The notes under the pieces are model-generated. The model ran no database searches and had not been told where the DNA came from. It was given only the letters and a program-made list of their open reading frames with translations. A stretch of 64,000 bases of DNA from Himantopus leucocephalus (Eukaryota > Chordata > Aves > Charadriiformes > Recurvirostridae). Positions within the stretch are counted from its first letter, which is position 1; each line of letters begins with the position of its first letter. Shown piece after piece: positions 34,801 through 46,800 of this stretch. Location of the stretch: positions 50,990,543-51,054,542 of the forward strand of contig RSEF01000031.1 in NCBI GenBank assembly GCA_003993805.1, in the 5' to 3' direction. Position numbers and translations under genes: made by a program.

Positions 34801-37800
34801 CATCCATTGGAAAAAGCAACCTGTCCTGACTGCAGCAGGCACAGGCTGTCAAATTTAGTGTTCAATATTCCATTTATTGATAACCTAGTCCCCTTTTCTG
34901 TTTCTCAAAGTCATATTTTAAGTGAGTGAGAGTACATTGACATGCCATCAGTCTTGGTTTCTTTTTCTTGATTTTTGAGTCTTTCAGCCAGTCTTTGTGA
35001 GAACAATAACCTGGTGTTATGTTATTTTAGAAGTTTTGTTAAAATAGCAACTAGTGCTCCCAGTGAGGAAGAGGCTGCACGATGAATTCAACAATTTGTC
35101 AATTCTGTTTAGCATTTTAGGTCACAGAATCACAGAATGGCAGGGGCTGGAAGGGACCTCTGGAGATCATCTAGTCCAACCCCCCTGCCAAAGCAGGGTC
35201 ACCCAGAGCAGGTTGCACAGGGTCGCGTCCAAGCGGGTTTTGAATATCTCCAGAGAAGGAGACTCCACCACCTCTCTGGGCAGCCTGTGCCACTGCTCTG
35301 CCACTCTCAAAGCAAAGAAGTTTTTCCTTATGTTCAGGCAGAATTTCCTGTGTTCTTGTTTGTGCCCATTGCCCCTTGTTCTGTTGCTGGGCACCACTGA
35401 AAAGAGACTGACCTCATGCTGTTGACACCTGCCCTTTACATATTTACAAACATTGATGAGATCCCCTCTCAGTCTTCTCTTGTCTAGGCTAAACAGCCCC
35501 AGGTCTCTCAGCTTTTCCTCGTCAGAGAGATGCTCCATTCCCTTAATCATCTTTGTGGCCCTCCGCAGGACTCTATCCAGTAGTTTCTTGTCTTTCTTGA
35601 ACTGAGGAGCCCAGAACTGGACACAGTACTCCAACAACACAGTCCATCAACATCGTCATGACCACTGGTCAGTCATCACAACTGTAGCTGTGAAACAGTG
35701 GGACATCTCTTCTTTAGCCAGTAGCTTGGAGACCTGCAGGGAACTGAGGGTACATCTATTGTGGAGGTGTCAGGGATGATACTAGAAGAGCTGGTGGGAA
35801 GGAGGACTTTAGGGTAGGAAAAGTAGGAGTATTGCCATGGTATGGGGTTGGGGTTGACACTCTGTTCTTACAGAATATTTCCATTGCTTACGGAACAGCC
35901 TAGCTTCATTTTAGGACTCCCTTTGACTCTAAATTAGCATTGGGAAGAGTGCACAGTTCTCCACAAACTGCAAAGAAACACCGGAATTCACTAATAAAAG
36001 CTTCCCTTATAGTTCCTTTGCAACTCTTCCCTTGGTTTTATTTCTTCTTGGCCTCTTCTTTAATAAGTTAGCTTTGTTTCTGCAGCTGGTAGTGAAGTAG
36101 AGTACCTAAAAAAAATAAAACTGAGGGCGTATAGTATTTATAAAAATAATATCCTCTAGTTCCCTCCACAAACATGTTAACTTTAAATTCACATTAAAAT
36201 CTAACTGAAGTAAGGGGAGGTAATGTTCAATAAATCTTGTATTGATGATGAAAAAAAGATTTGGAAGAGTAATACTTTGTATTCCCTTTGGGTCACAATG
36301 TGGACATTCTACCCCTAAAATAATGGGAAGATTGATCCCTTCTCAAGTATATTCAACTTAGATTTAGATACCAAGTTCCACTTACTTGTCAAAAACCCTA
36401 TCTCTTTTTTTTTTCTTTTTTTTTTCCCCCCAGCTATGTGGAGTGGTCTTTTCACTCATTTAACAGAATCTTGGAATAACTTTAAAGGGCTGGATCCAGA
36501 TTATGTAACGTGGATGGATCTCATGGAGAAGCATGGCTACCGCACACAGAAGTATGGGAAATTGGACTATACTTCTGGACATCATTCAGTAAGGTAATCA
36601 GATAGATTCCCCTGCTATGAAATGGACAGGAGTGAATAAATCATGTAATGGTCTGGCAAGTGGTTTCTGTCTCTGATTGAAATGGTAGTAGCTTTCATTT
36701 AAAAGAAATTGTGCTAGGAACCTGTCAGGGATCTGTCCTGCAACTTTATGCAGAAGCAAGCATATCCTATGCAGATGTACTTTGGCTTTTACCTGTAGCT
36801 GGAAGGTGAATATCAAGACTGTGGTTTTGCCCATCGTGAGTGAAGGTTATTCTTGATAACTGGTATGGCTCCCTAAATGAAATTCATAAACCATTCTTGC
36901 CTTGAGACTTCCTGGCTTTATTACACTAGCAGTGTAGGAAAAGCAGAACAAAGAAACATATTTGATAATACTTGAATATTAAATCTAGCGTGACAAAACA
37001 CAAGATGGTCTTTTTTTTTTTTGAACGCCATATGTTTTCACAGACTTGTGCTGTATCTCCTATGCTGTAAAGCTTTCTTTTAAAAAAAATATGACTAGAA
37101 TTACAGTAATTTATGAAAAATACTTAAACATTTAGAGACTAACTGCATTATGTTCAAAAAACAATAAGCATAATTTGTCTGGGACAGTTGGGTCAAAATA
37201 GGGTGTCTTCCTTCTGTGTAGTTTTTATGAAGATGCACTATCTCCCTGATTAATAACTATATCAGTTGTTGAAATAGTAATGAAGAGTAGCGTTTTCTTT
37301 GATATTAAACAGGTTCAAGTTACTTAAAATTTCCTCACTTCTGTCACTAAAATGAGCAATCAGAAGTTAAAAGGTCACATGACTGGTTAATAGTATGTTG
37401 CCCCTACACACTCCTTTTTATGTACAAAATAATTGATAAATAGTATCCACTTCAGAATACTGCCAAATTAATAATTTCCTCTCCAGTTTAAGACTGTCAA
37501 AAAAGAAAAGAAAGCTTTTTTCCTTTTTTCCCTATACCTGTTCTACACTGGAAGTAAAAGATTATTCAAATATAGACTTAGAGCAAAAATTTAATGTTTA
37601 TTTACTTTACCAGACAGTGTATGTGTTTGTGTACTACTGATGCTTCTGTCTTGTCTCTGTCTGCAGCTCTTCGTAGTAACTTAGCATCTAACTATGAACA
37701 GATGAGTGTTCAAGCCCTTGTCTTTTGCTTTGAATTTTTTTTTTCTGAAGACTGCGTTATTCTTAAAACTTTTTTTCCCCAGTAAGAAATAATTACTTGT

Positions 37801-40800
37801 ACAACATATTAAAACGTCATCTGCTATAGCATTATTCTAATTATTTCTGCTTGCTTACATGAATATCGTGGAAATTTCCTCTCTGGCAAGAAACAACTGA
37901 ACATTAAGATGAATGCTTACAGATGCTTGTATTATTGTAGTGTAGAGATGGTTGTGACTTCTTGAGGCATTTGTGCTTTTCAGAAGAGCTTTGTCTTAAC
38001 AACATACTGTAAAGTGCCAGTAATAGCCCATTCTTTGAGAAAGCAAAGGGTCAGATTTTGTTCTGTGTAATGTAGCAAGACAAAAATGATTCTGTGGATG
38101 CATCATTCTTAAGCATTTCTAGAATAGATTTTCAGTAGATTAAAATTACTCTGAAAAATGAACATTTTCTGCAGTATTATACAGACCCTTACACTTTTCT
38201 TCTGAATAACTTTTGAGCAGAGAAAATTCTGTGTTGCCTGAATAGTATATAGTATGCAGTCACCCTGCCCTTCACTGAGATAGAAGAAATGTTTAATAAC
38301 ATTGAAATCTCATTTATCTCTAATCTAAAGTCACTCCAGGTTTAAAGAAGAGCAGCTCTAAGTAATTCCAGAAGTTCCTGGCTGTTCATATGATAACTGG
38401 AACACAAAGGTGGCACTGAAAAAAAAAGGTTGGTTGCATATAAGTGTCTGGATTCCACAAGTCTTGCTTTCATTTGCCTGAGCTGAAGACCATAGGTGAA
38501 TTCTGGCTTCATTACAAAGGCCATCACATGGGGAATGCCAAGCTGAACAACAGATGGTCCTTAGTTCTCAAGTAAATTTTATTTTGTAGGAATTAATGCA
38601 AAGAAAATCTTAATGTGAGATCATATAGAAGAGGAACATAATTTTTATGTTACTTAACTTTCCAAGCTGGTAAATCCTGCCAACTAACAATCTCATACCC
38701 ACAAATATACTCACAAATACTAAGATTTGTGTTCAAGTAGTCTGAACAGGATTGCTGGCATGCGATAGGGTAAGGGATGCCATCTGATGAGATCTTTCCT
38801 ATTTTCCTGTTGATTTGCAATGATGAAATGGCATTTTGCATAGGTATTTCACACTTTTTAGGAGTGAAAAGTTGCTATGGTGTGATACTTTGCCTTGAAA
38901 TTTTGCTTACTTCAGTCTTCAGGAACATTAGGCAAATAGCCTTTTTGTTTCCTTATTGTGGCTCTTACTGTATTCTGTTTTTCTGTTGGAACAACAGGAA
39001 GAGGAATGGCACACAGAGTGCACGATGACCTAGTTACCATCCTGCTATCAGGATGCTGCTGACCATCATCTGTACGGTGATCTTAACAGTGACAGTCCCT
39101 TCTTCAGTAGTGACCTGTTTTGCAGATGTCATTCAGGTCTTTGGCTACTGATGGACACCATTGCTTTAACCTTGCTCTTGTACTTGTGTCTGGTACTCTC
39201 ACACTTGAATGGTTCTATTGGTACCATTCTAAGTATTTTTGTTCCAGGTGTCTGCAGGTGAGAAATAAATTAAGACAATTCAGGGTTTTGTAAAACTGTA
39301 GCAGCAGCAGTATCAGTGGAGTTGCAGTGATGTACTCTAATTTTTCTCATTCTGCCATGTATAGATTCACCTACTTTAGTGATAGGGTTCAAGTCTCACA
39401 AACAGAAATTATGATGTAACCATATAATGACATCATGGTTGCATAGCTCTTGGTCCCACAAGGCTGAATTCTTAGGCACTTCAAAGATAACAGAAAAATA
39501 ATGAAGTCTATGGTGTTGCAGTTTATAATTACCTGTTGTCCTAGGCCTTTATCCTGCATTTTAACCTGGTGCAAATTTTTGATATATTTTTTTCTAACTT
39601 CCCCTTCAGTGTGCATTTGAGATCTGTACTTAACAGGATCAAGCCCTTATTGTTATTTGAATAAGTGTGAGTATGGGTTGAGAATAAACAAAAATAAACA
39701 CATGGTTAGCAAGCCTTTCTGTGCCCACACGAGACGAATTTGAAAATGGCAGTTTACACAGTTTTTAATTAAAAAAATGAATACTGCAAATACAGTTCCA
39801 CAGCCAGAGAAAAATGTGCATCTGTGTAGACATTTAAAAACCCTAAGTAGCCATTTAAGTAATCTATAAGTAGTGTAGAAGAGTTACAGCAAAGGTTCCT
39901 GTTCATTGTGGAGCTAATTAAAATGTCCTGCTGTTTTAATTCCTTATTAAAAAGGAGACTAGCAAAGGGATATAGAACAGTTCAACTAGCACAAGATGTG
40001 TAGTAGATTCAGTGGAGATTAGCTTGTTCCAAAGAAACTGATTTGACAGGACACAGCGGGCAGTATTACCAATTTAGAAACTTTTCTTAAGCACATATGT
40101 TGTTTCTTTAAACAATAAAACTGCCACTTTTCCCTGATCCCATACTTACTTAATAAAAAAATTATTCTTTTCTGCTGCAGCCTTTCAGTTGTGTGACATA
40201 AATTGATTTTTCTTTGTCCTAACCTATTGCAAATAGTGCATTGCTAACGCAAATCGTATCTGTAAATAAGGAAATTTACATATCTTAAAAATAAAAAAAC
40301 TTAGTGAAATAGACTAAGTATCCATTTGAATGTGACTTACTCATAATTATGCACAGCTGTGAATTAATGATATTTGAGGAAAATGGCTTCTAGGAAGTGC
40401 ATACAAAGAAATATATACTAAGAGAAAGAGCTGGATCTTTAGCCTCCAGCCTATTGAATATGTGAAGCCTCTGCTTCCTGTCAAAAAGAATCCATGTGTC
40501 CTTTGGAATGTTGGTGGCCATCTTCACTTAACAGATGCAGTTACTGACTGTCATGTAATTACTTTTACTTAGGTTAATAATGATGGTAGTTCATTAAGCT
40601 TTATCTTCAATGTTACATTCTTGTATTCCCATCCTTTATCTATCGGCTTTTTTTCCGTTGTATGTTTGTTAAAATCGTTGGAGTACTACCTGCTAGCAAA
40701 GGAGATATGATCGCCCCGCCCTTCATTCCCCTTGAAAGTGTTGAGAATTGGAAATAATTTCTGAAGCTTTTGAATAATTATTTATCATGTACTTGTTCTT

Positions 40801-43800
40801 TCCTTTTAAATTCAAGGATTGAATTTAGTATTGCCCCCCTTTTTCACCTCTCCACCTGGCCTTTTGAAGATTGTTACCTCGGCATACCTTTTTCTCCTCT
40901 TCTGCCTGAGGATTAGATTTCCTCTTGGATGTGTCAGAACATCTCCTGTGTTGCTCCAGAGTGTGGAAAGGATCGGGGGGGGGGAGGCTAGTTTTGGGGG
41001 TTTTGGTTTTGGTTTTTAACTTGATCCTAACCTCAGTCTGATTGGATAGTCAGACTGGCCTATGGCCTACGTATTTTTTTCTATATAAGTCAGTATTATG
41101 ACATTAGATGCAATTTGACACACGCATCCACACACGCACCCCTTTACCATTGTTTCACTTTAATGTTTATGAAATATGATTTTATAGGCCATCTAGCTAC
41201 CCTAATTTGTTCTAAGGAATTTGTTTAAGCCTGTTTACCTTGAAAGTATGAGCTTAAACAAGGAGTTAAAACAAAAAAAAATGTTGTTACAGATAATTCT
41301 GCATAGTTTTTGTGGAGGTTAAAAGTGCACTGGTAAAATTCCTGTGGGGGCAAAACTGGTTAGATGCTCTTTAAACAATAATAATGCTGTGTTTTGATGA
41401 AAATACGTGATCAGACCTTGAGCAGTTTCATATTTTCTTTTGTAATTTCTTTAGTTATATTGAAATTGCTGGGAACAAAAAGTAGTCAAGGTCTTAAATG
41501 GGCTGTTTCCTTCCAACCCTTGTTTATGGCAGTTGTGGTGTTATTCACCCTGGCACAGAAACAAGGACATCTGCAGCTCAGATTTCTCAGTGTTTTAGAG
41601 AGGCAACAATTGTGATGATATTAGAAAATCTGTTCCAAAAATATTTTATCATTAAAGTGTTGTCTTTTTTTTCCCCCCTTCCTGCTTTCTCCCTACACCC
41701 TTCTGCTCCGTTATTCCATTTTCTTGATAGGATTTATCAGCTATATCAAAAGCAATTGTACAAGATAAATCGCATTACAGATTTTATTTATTAATTAAAT
41801 TAATTACAGATTAAATTACAGATTTTTGTTGTAAGTGATAGTGTTTAAAAATGTGGTAATAGTACATTCCAAAATCAGAACTTCGCTTCTAAAGGCAGCC
41901 TCTCCAGGCAAGTTATCTCCCACAGCACTTTTTCAAATAACAAAAATCTAACTCCCTCTTTACCAGATATATAGTATGTGAATCCATGGCAGAATGGGGA
42001 GCAGGGTCAACAAGATGGAGGTGCTACTTCTGGGTGTTATTTTGTAGATGTGAGAAGAACCATTCTGACATGAAGGTACAACAAATAAGAAAGAAGCAGC
42101 ACAAAAAAAAATGGTTAAAGGTTTGAGTATAAAATATATGCACAATAGCTATTGATCGATTGAATAACAATTCTCCTTTATGTAGAAATTACAGATAGGT
42201 TGCAGCTACAAATACAGAAAATTTTCAGGAATTCTTAAGTCTTTCTACTTGGAGGAAAAGTGAAGAAAACATTTTCCACTGAGTACGTGTCTGTGTGTGT
42301 ATTTTCAGTAACCGTGTAGAAGCCTGGACTAGAGATGTTGACTTCCTGCTCCGACAAGAAGGGAGACCCATGGTAAATCTTACTGGTGATAGGACACATG
42401 TGAGAGTGATGGAAGCAGATTGGCGGAATACTGACAAAGCAGTAAATTGGATAAAGGAAGAAGCCATTAACCTTACTCAACCATTTGTTCTTTACTTGGG
42501 ACTAAATTTACCACACCCATATCCATCACCCTATGCGGGAGAAAATTACGGATCCTCTACATTTTTAACATCTCCCTATTGGCTTGGAAAGGTATGTGAA
42601 GGTGAAATTTAAATATAAATTTGTTTATAACTGTATTTATCATGAACAGTATTTTATTCCTCGTGTGGTTTTTCAAGTCAGACCCAGTTTTGATACTTCA
42701 GTACACAGTAAGAAAGTACTTGGGTGAGGTGTTAGATTTCTGATTTAAGGCTAAGCAAACAGAAATGAAGAATTTTTCTCTGTTGTAGGAAAGGGTTTGT
42801 TAGCAATAGTCACTGAATCAATAAAGAAATTTGGAGTTCAGTGGCTAGAAACATATTAAACAGAATGAAATTGTTGCTATACTTAGCTGTAATTGTTTTT
42901 TCAGTAATGGTCTGAAGGTCATCGTTTATAACATTCTGTATAGTGCTTGTTATAAATGATGCTATATGTCAGTCATTCTGTCTGAGTTTTATAGTGAGAT
43001 TGACTTTTCCTACAATACGAACCTAGAACAAGAAGCAGTAAGGCACAGCAGAAGTCTCAGTTTTCTGTTAACTTCTTTCCATGCTACTGTAGGTTTTCAA
43101 TGTTTTTAGAATGCAGCAAAGTCCCATTATGTCCATATGTGGGAAGCTAGCAGATAGCACTCAATCCCAAAGTAGTAGTAAATATTTTTGCCCTCTCTTG
43201 TGTGGTCTCCAGGTGCCATTATCTGTCATAAAAATATAAATAGGTTACAACAGCATAAGGGCATTAAGATTCTCTGCAGCTAAAGAACTGAGAAATAGAT
43301 TTGAAAAGACTTTATGTTTATTTAAAAAAAAAATGTACACAATTTATAGAACTTATTTGGCCTTTTCTACTGGGGGACTGCAAAATCTATTTATCTAGGT
43401 GCAACAAAAATACAAAGATTTAGAAAAAAGGATATACAAATGAAGGTTGAGGGATGTGAATTTCTGTGTATTATTGAGGGTTGTGGGTTCTTCTAGCAAT
43501 GGTGAGAAGTCTGTGGGGAGGGGAAGAACGTGGGGAAAAACCCTTCATTTGCAAAAAGCAAGATCTAGTTTGGATAGTAAGGAAGAATTTCGAGGTGCTA
43601 ATTGGTAGGTTAGACATGTCTTGGGAGTGGCGGTACCGCTGTAACGCTCCTGACAAATTTTTGTCATCCTTAATCCAGTTAGAGTACTTAAACTCCGTAG
43701 TTTTCTGAGGTACTCTCCACCACTACATGCACATACTCAGTTATGTGAACCACATATTAACATTTACTGACCATTGGCTGATGCTTCTTGAATGTATCTA

Positions 43801-46800
43801 TGTTTTGGTGATGGAAGAAGTCGTCTTTGAAAATGACAGAGCTCAATCTCATGAAGAAGTTTGAGTGCATAGACGAAGAACTTGAATTAAATTATATGTT
43901 TAATATGGAGCTAGTACGGAATGGAATATCAACATGGTATGTTTATGAAACCCTGTGTTGCTAAGCAGATGGTCCCCTGTGTTTTTTACAAGCTGGCACT
44001 TTTTCAGGACGTGTGGCTTCTTTTCTAGCTGTGAATTAAAACAGGCAGAAAAAGGCATTATGACTTTGTGACTGCTTAAAACTAGGCTGTAGTTCTGTAG
44101 AAAAGGGTTCAGTCTTCTGAGTAATCATGGATGGAGAGGGACGCTTCTTGCTCCCATTATATCTCAATCAACTAACAAATAACCATTTGAGGAGTCTAAA
44201 ACGTGACTTTATGTAGCCAAGGACCTTCAGTGATAGGAAGATGACTGAAGCAGTGGTTTGCTATTGTTTTATCTTCCATGATTTCTTCTTGTAGCCTATT
44301 TTTCTATGAGGCCTAAGGAAACTTAGGTTTTGGTATGTCTGTTTGACTATTACTAAGCTGGGGTTTATCCCTATGTTATGGGCACTTTAGCTATTGCTGT
44401 CTTAACAGCTGTTTAGATGACTTAATACATCTGCTAGATAACTCAGAATATGAACTGTTGAGGGAGGTGGAGCTTTGTCGGTACTGGAACTCATGGCCGT
44501 AACAGCACTGGTGGTCAAAGACGCCACGTGCTCGAGAGACACACACCATGCTAGTAGCTCCCCCGACAGCTCTTAGTTATCCATGCCAGGCATATCAAAT
44601 AGCGTTCAGAAGGGAATGATACTTAAATTGCTATACCAGTAAACAGAGATGTAATACTTCTAGGGACAACTTTAGTCTGGATGCTTTTGTGCTGCATGAA
44701 GTCCCTTGGACAGTAAGTATCTCAGTTATTTTGACAGGAACCAGGGCCGCGCACGTCTGGGGCTAGCCCTGGAGTGGATCTGTGGCTGCAGCCCTGGGAA
44801 CGTGCTGCAGCACAGGCACCGGATTTGTTGTGCCATAATCTAGGCCTCAGCTCTGTTTGTTAGAGAAGATTTTCAGAGGTAAATGAGAGCAACACCTGTG
44901 GTTTTATTTAATAACTTAAGTTTTCCATACTGAGATTGCATCTTCTCTGCTTTGTGGTTATTAGTGCTTTAAGTCTGCCGTGTAGAGGTAATTAACTCTG
45001 TTAAATGCAGCACTTAAGGGAATGCTTACAAGTATGACAGCCTTGGCTAAATGTGTACGTCGAACTTTGAGGCTCTAAAGCTGGTGCTGCAGCACACAAT
45101 ATCTGTGACCATGCCAGTTTGAATATGCAAATCCAGCATTATCTGTAGTTGATTAGCTCCTACTTTTTAGTTTCAAACTGATCTTACATGTCTTTATAAC
45201 TAAATGGATTGACATCTATAGAAACAAATAGAAAAGTAGTAGAAAATTTGACTTCTTTTTATCAAGATGTGGCTTGCCATCCACTGTCCTGGAGACCTTC
45301 CCAGGCTAAGTAAATTTCCATGTTGTTCAGTAGGCTCACATAACACCGGATTGTTTTGATACATATGGCTTATAGTTATGCTATAGTTAATGAGGTACTA
45401 TGCCAATACTTCTGTACTTACTCTAGAGTACAGTTCTAGAAGCTTGTTCTGTGGTATCACTCTTAAAAAAAAATTAGGTGGTAAAGCACATATTTCTGGC
45501 TCCTAGCCTTAGTTTCTAGCTGATTTTTATAGCGCTCTCTCAAAATGACTTGATACCTGTGGAAGCAGAGGGGAAGTATAGAGGAGTTAGCAGCACCATG
45601 TAACAGATAAGCAGCTGGTGTTTCCTGGACCACAAACTGAGAACTGTGAATTCATGCTAAAAAGTTTTAAATTAAATCTGTTTAAAAAAGAAAAAAATTA
45701 ATTCAGTTGCTAAAGTAATGTTAATTTCCTCTTATTTTTAGGTAACTTATGAAGCTATTAAAATACCGAAGTGGTCTTCTCTTTCAGAGATGCATCCAGT
45801 AGACTATTACTCATCTTACACCAAAAATTGCACAGGAGAGTTTACAAAGCAAGAAGTGAGAAGCATTAGAGCATTTTATTATGCTATGTGTGCGGAGACA
45901 GATGCCATGCTGGGTAGGTAATGTTTCATTATACAGTGTATACAGAGTTTTCTTGTTCTGACTTTTTTAAGGAAATGCTGATAGGGCTGGTCTTCTGGGG
46001 AAAAAAAAAACCAACACACAATTCAGTTTGGGAGTAAATCACATGGATATATGTTGCTTCATCAGTCTATATGACAAATAACTGCTTAGCTTTTAAGGCT
46101 ATTGCATGGTGAATTCAGAGCACTCTGAAAAGTAATCATAACCACCAGTCAGAGACTGTGAAGGCCCAGTAATTGCAGCATAATGTTGCTTAACCTGTGT
46201 ACAAGAGGAGCTAAATACTCTTTAAGTGCTAAATGAAATAGTGGGAACAATTGTGAAGGGGACAGACCAGCAAAGCAAAGCTAGAACGACAGATAAATTT
46301 TAGGGCACAAGCAGTTTCCTTGGAGATTGATTTCAAATGCATAGACTGGATGACAGCTATTACACATAGACTAAACGGTAAGGTTACCTTTGAAGTCTCC
46401 CTTAGCAGCGTATTATTGAAAGTTAAGAAGAAGAAGAAAAAAAAAATAATTAGGTGTTCAGAATTCTTCCTAGTTTTCAGCAAGGTCTACATACATAAAA
46501 ATTATAATGCAAATTGGTCTTCATTTACAGTATTATAAAATATTATTTTAAAAATAAAATAAATAAATTAAATAAAAGAAAATTAAAAAATTATACAATT
46601 CTTAATTTGAAAAGTGACCATGAAACAACAAGAATTCCCTTGCATTCTAATATGAAATTAACTAGTGTGTTTAAGCAAGTATCATCTTAGCGTTTTAACG
46701 TTAAAAGATGTGCAAGTGCTTTGCTTCATCACTGACTTCATTGATCTTGGCTGTCTTTGTTGCACAAATTTATGTCCCAGGACCTTGTGTGGGGATATAG

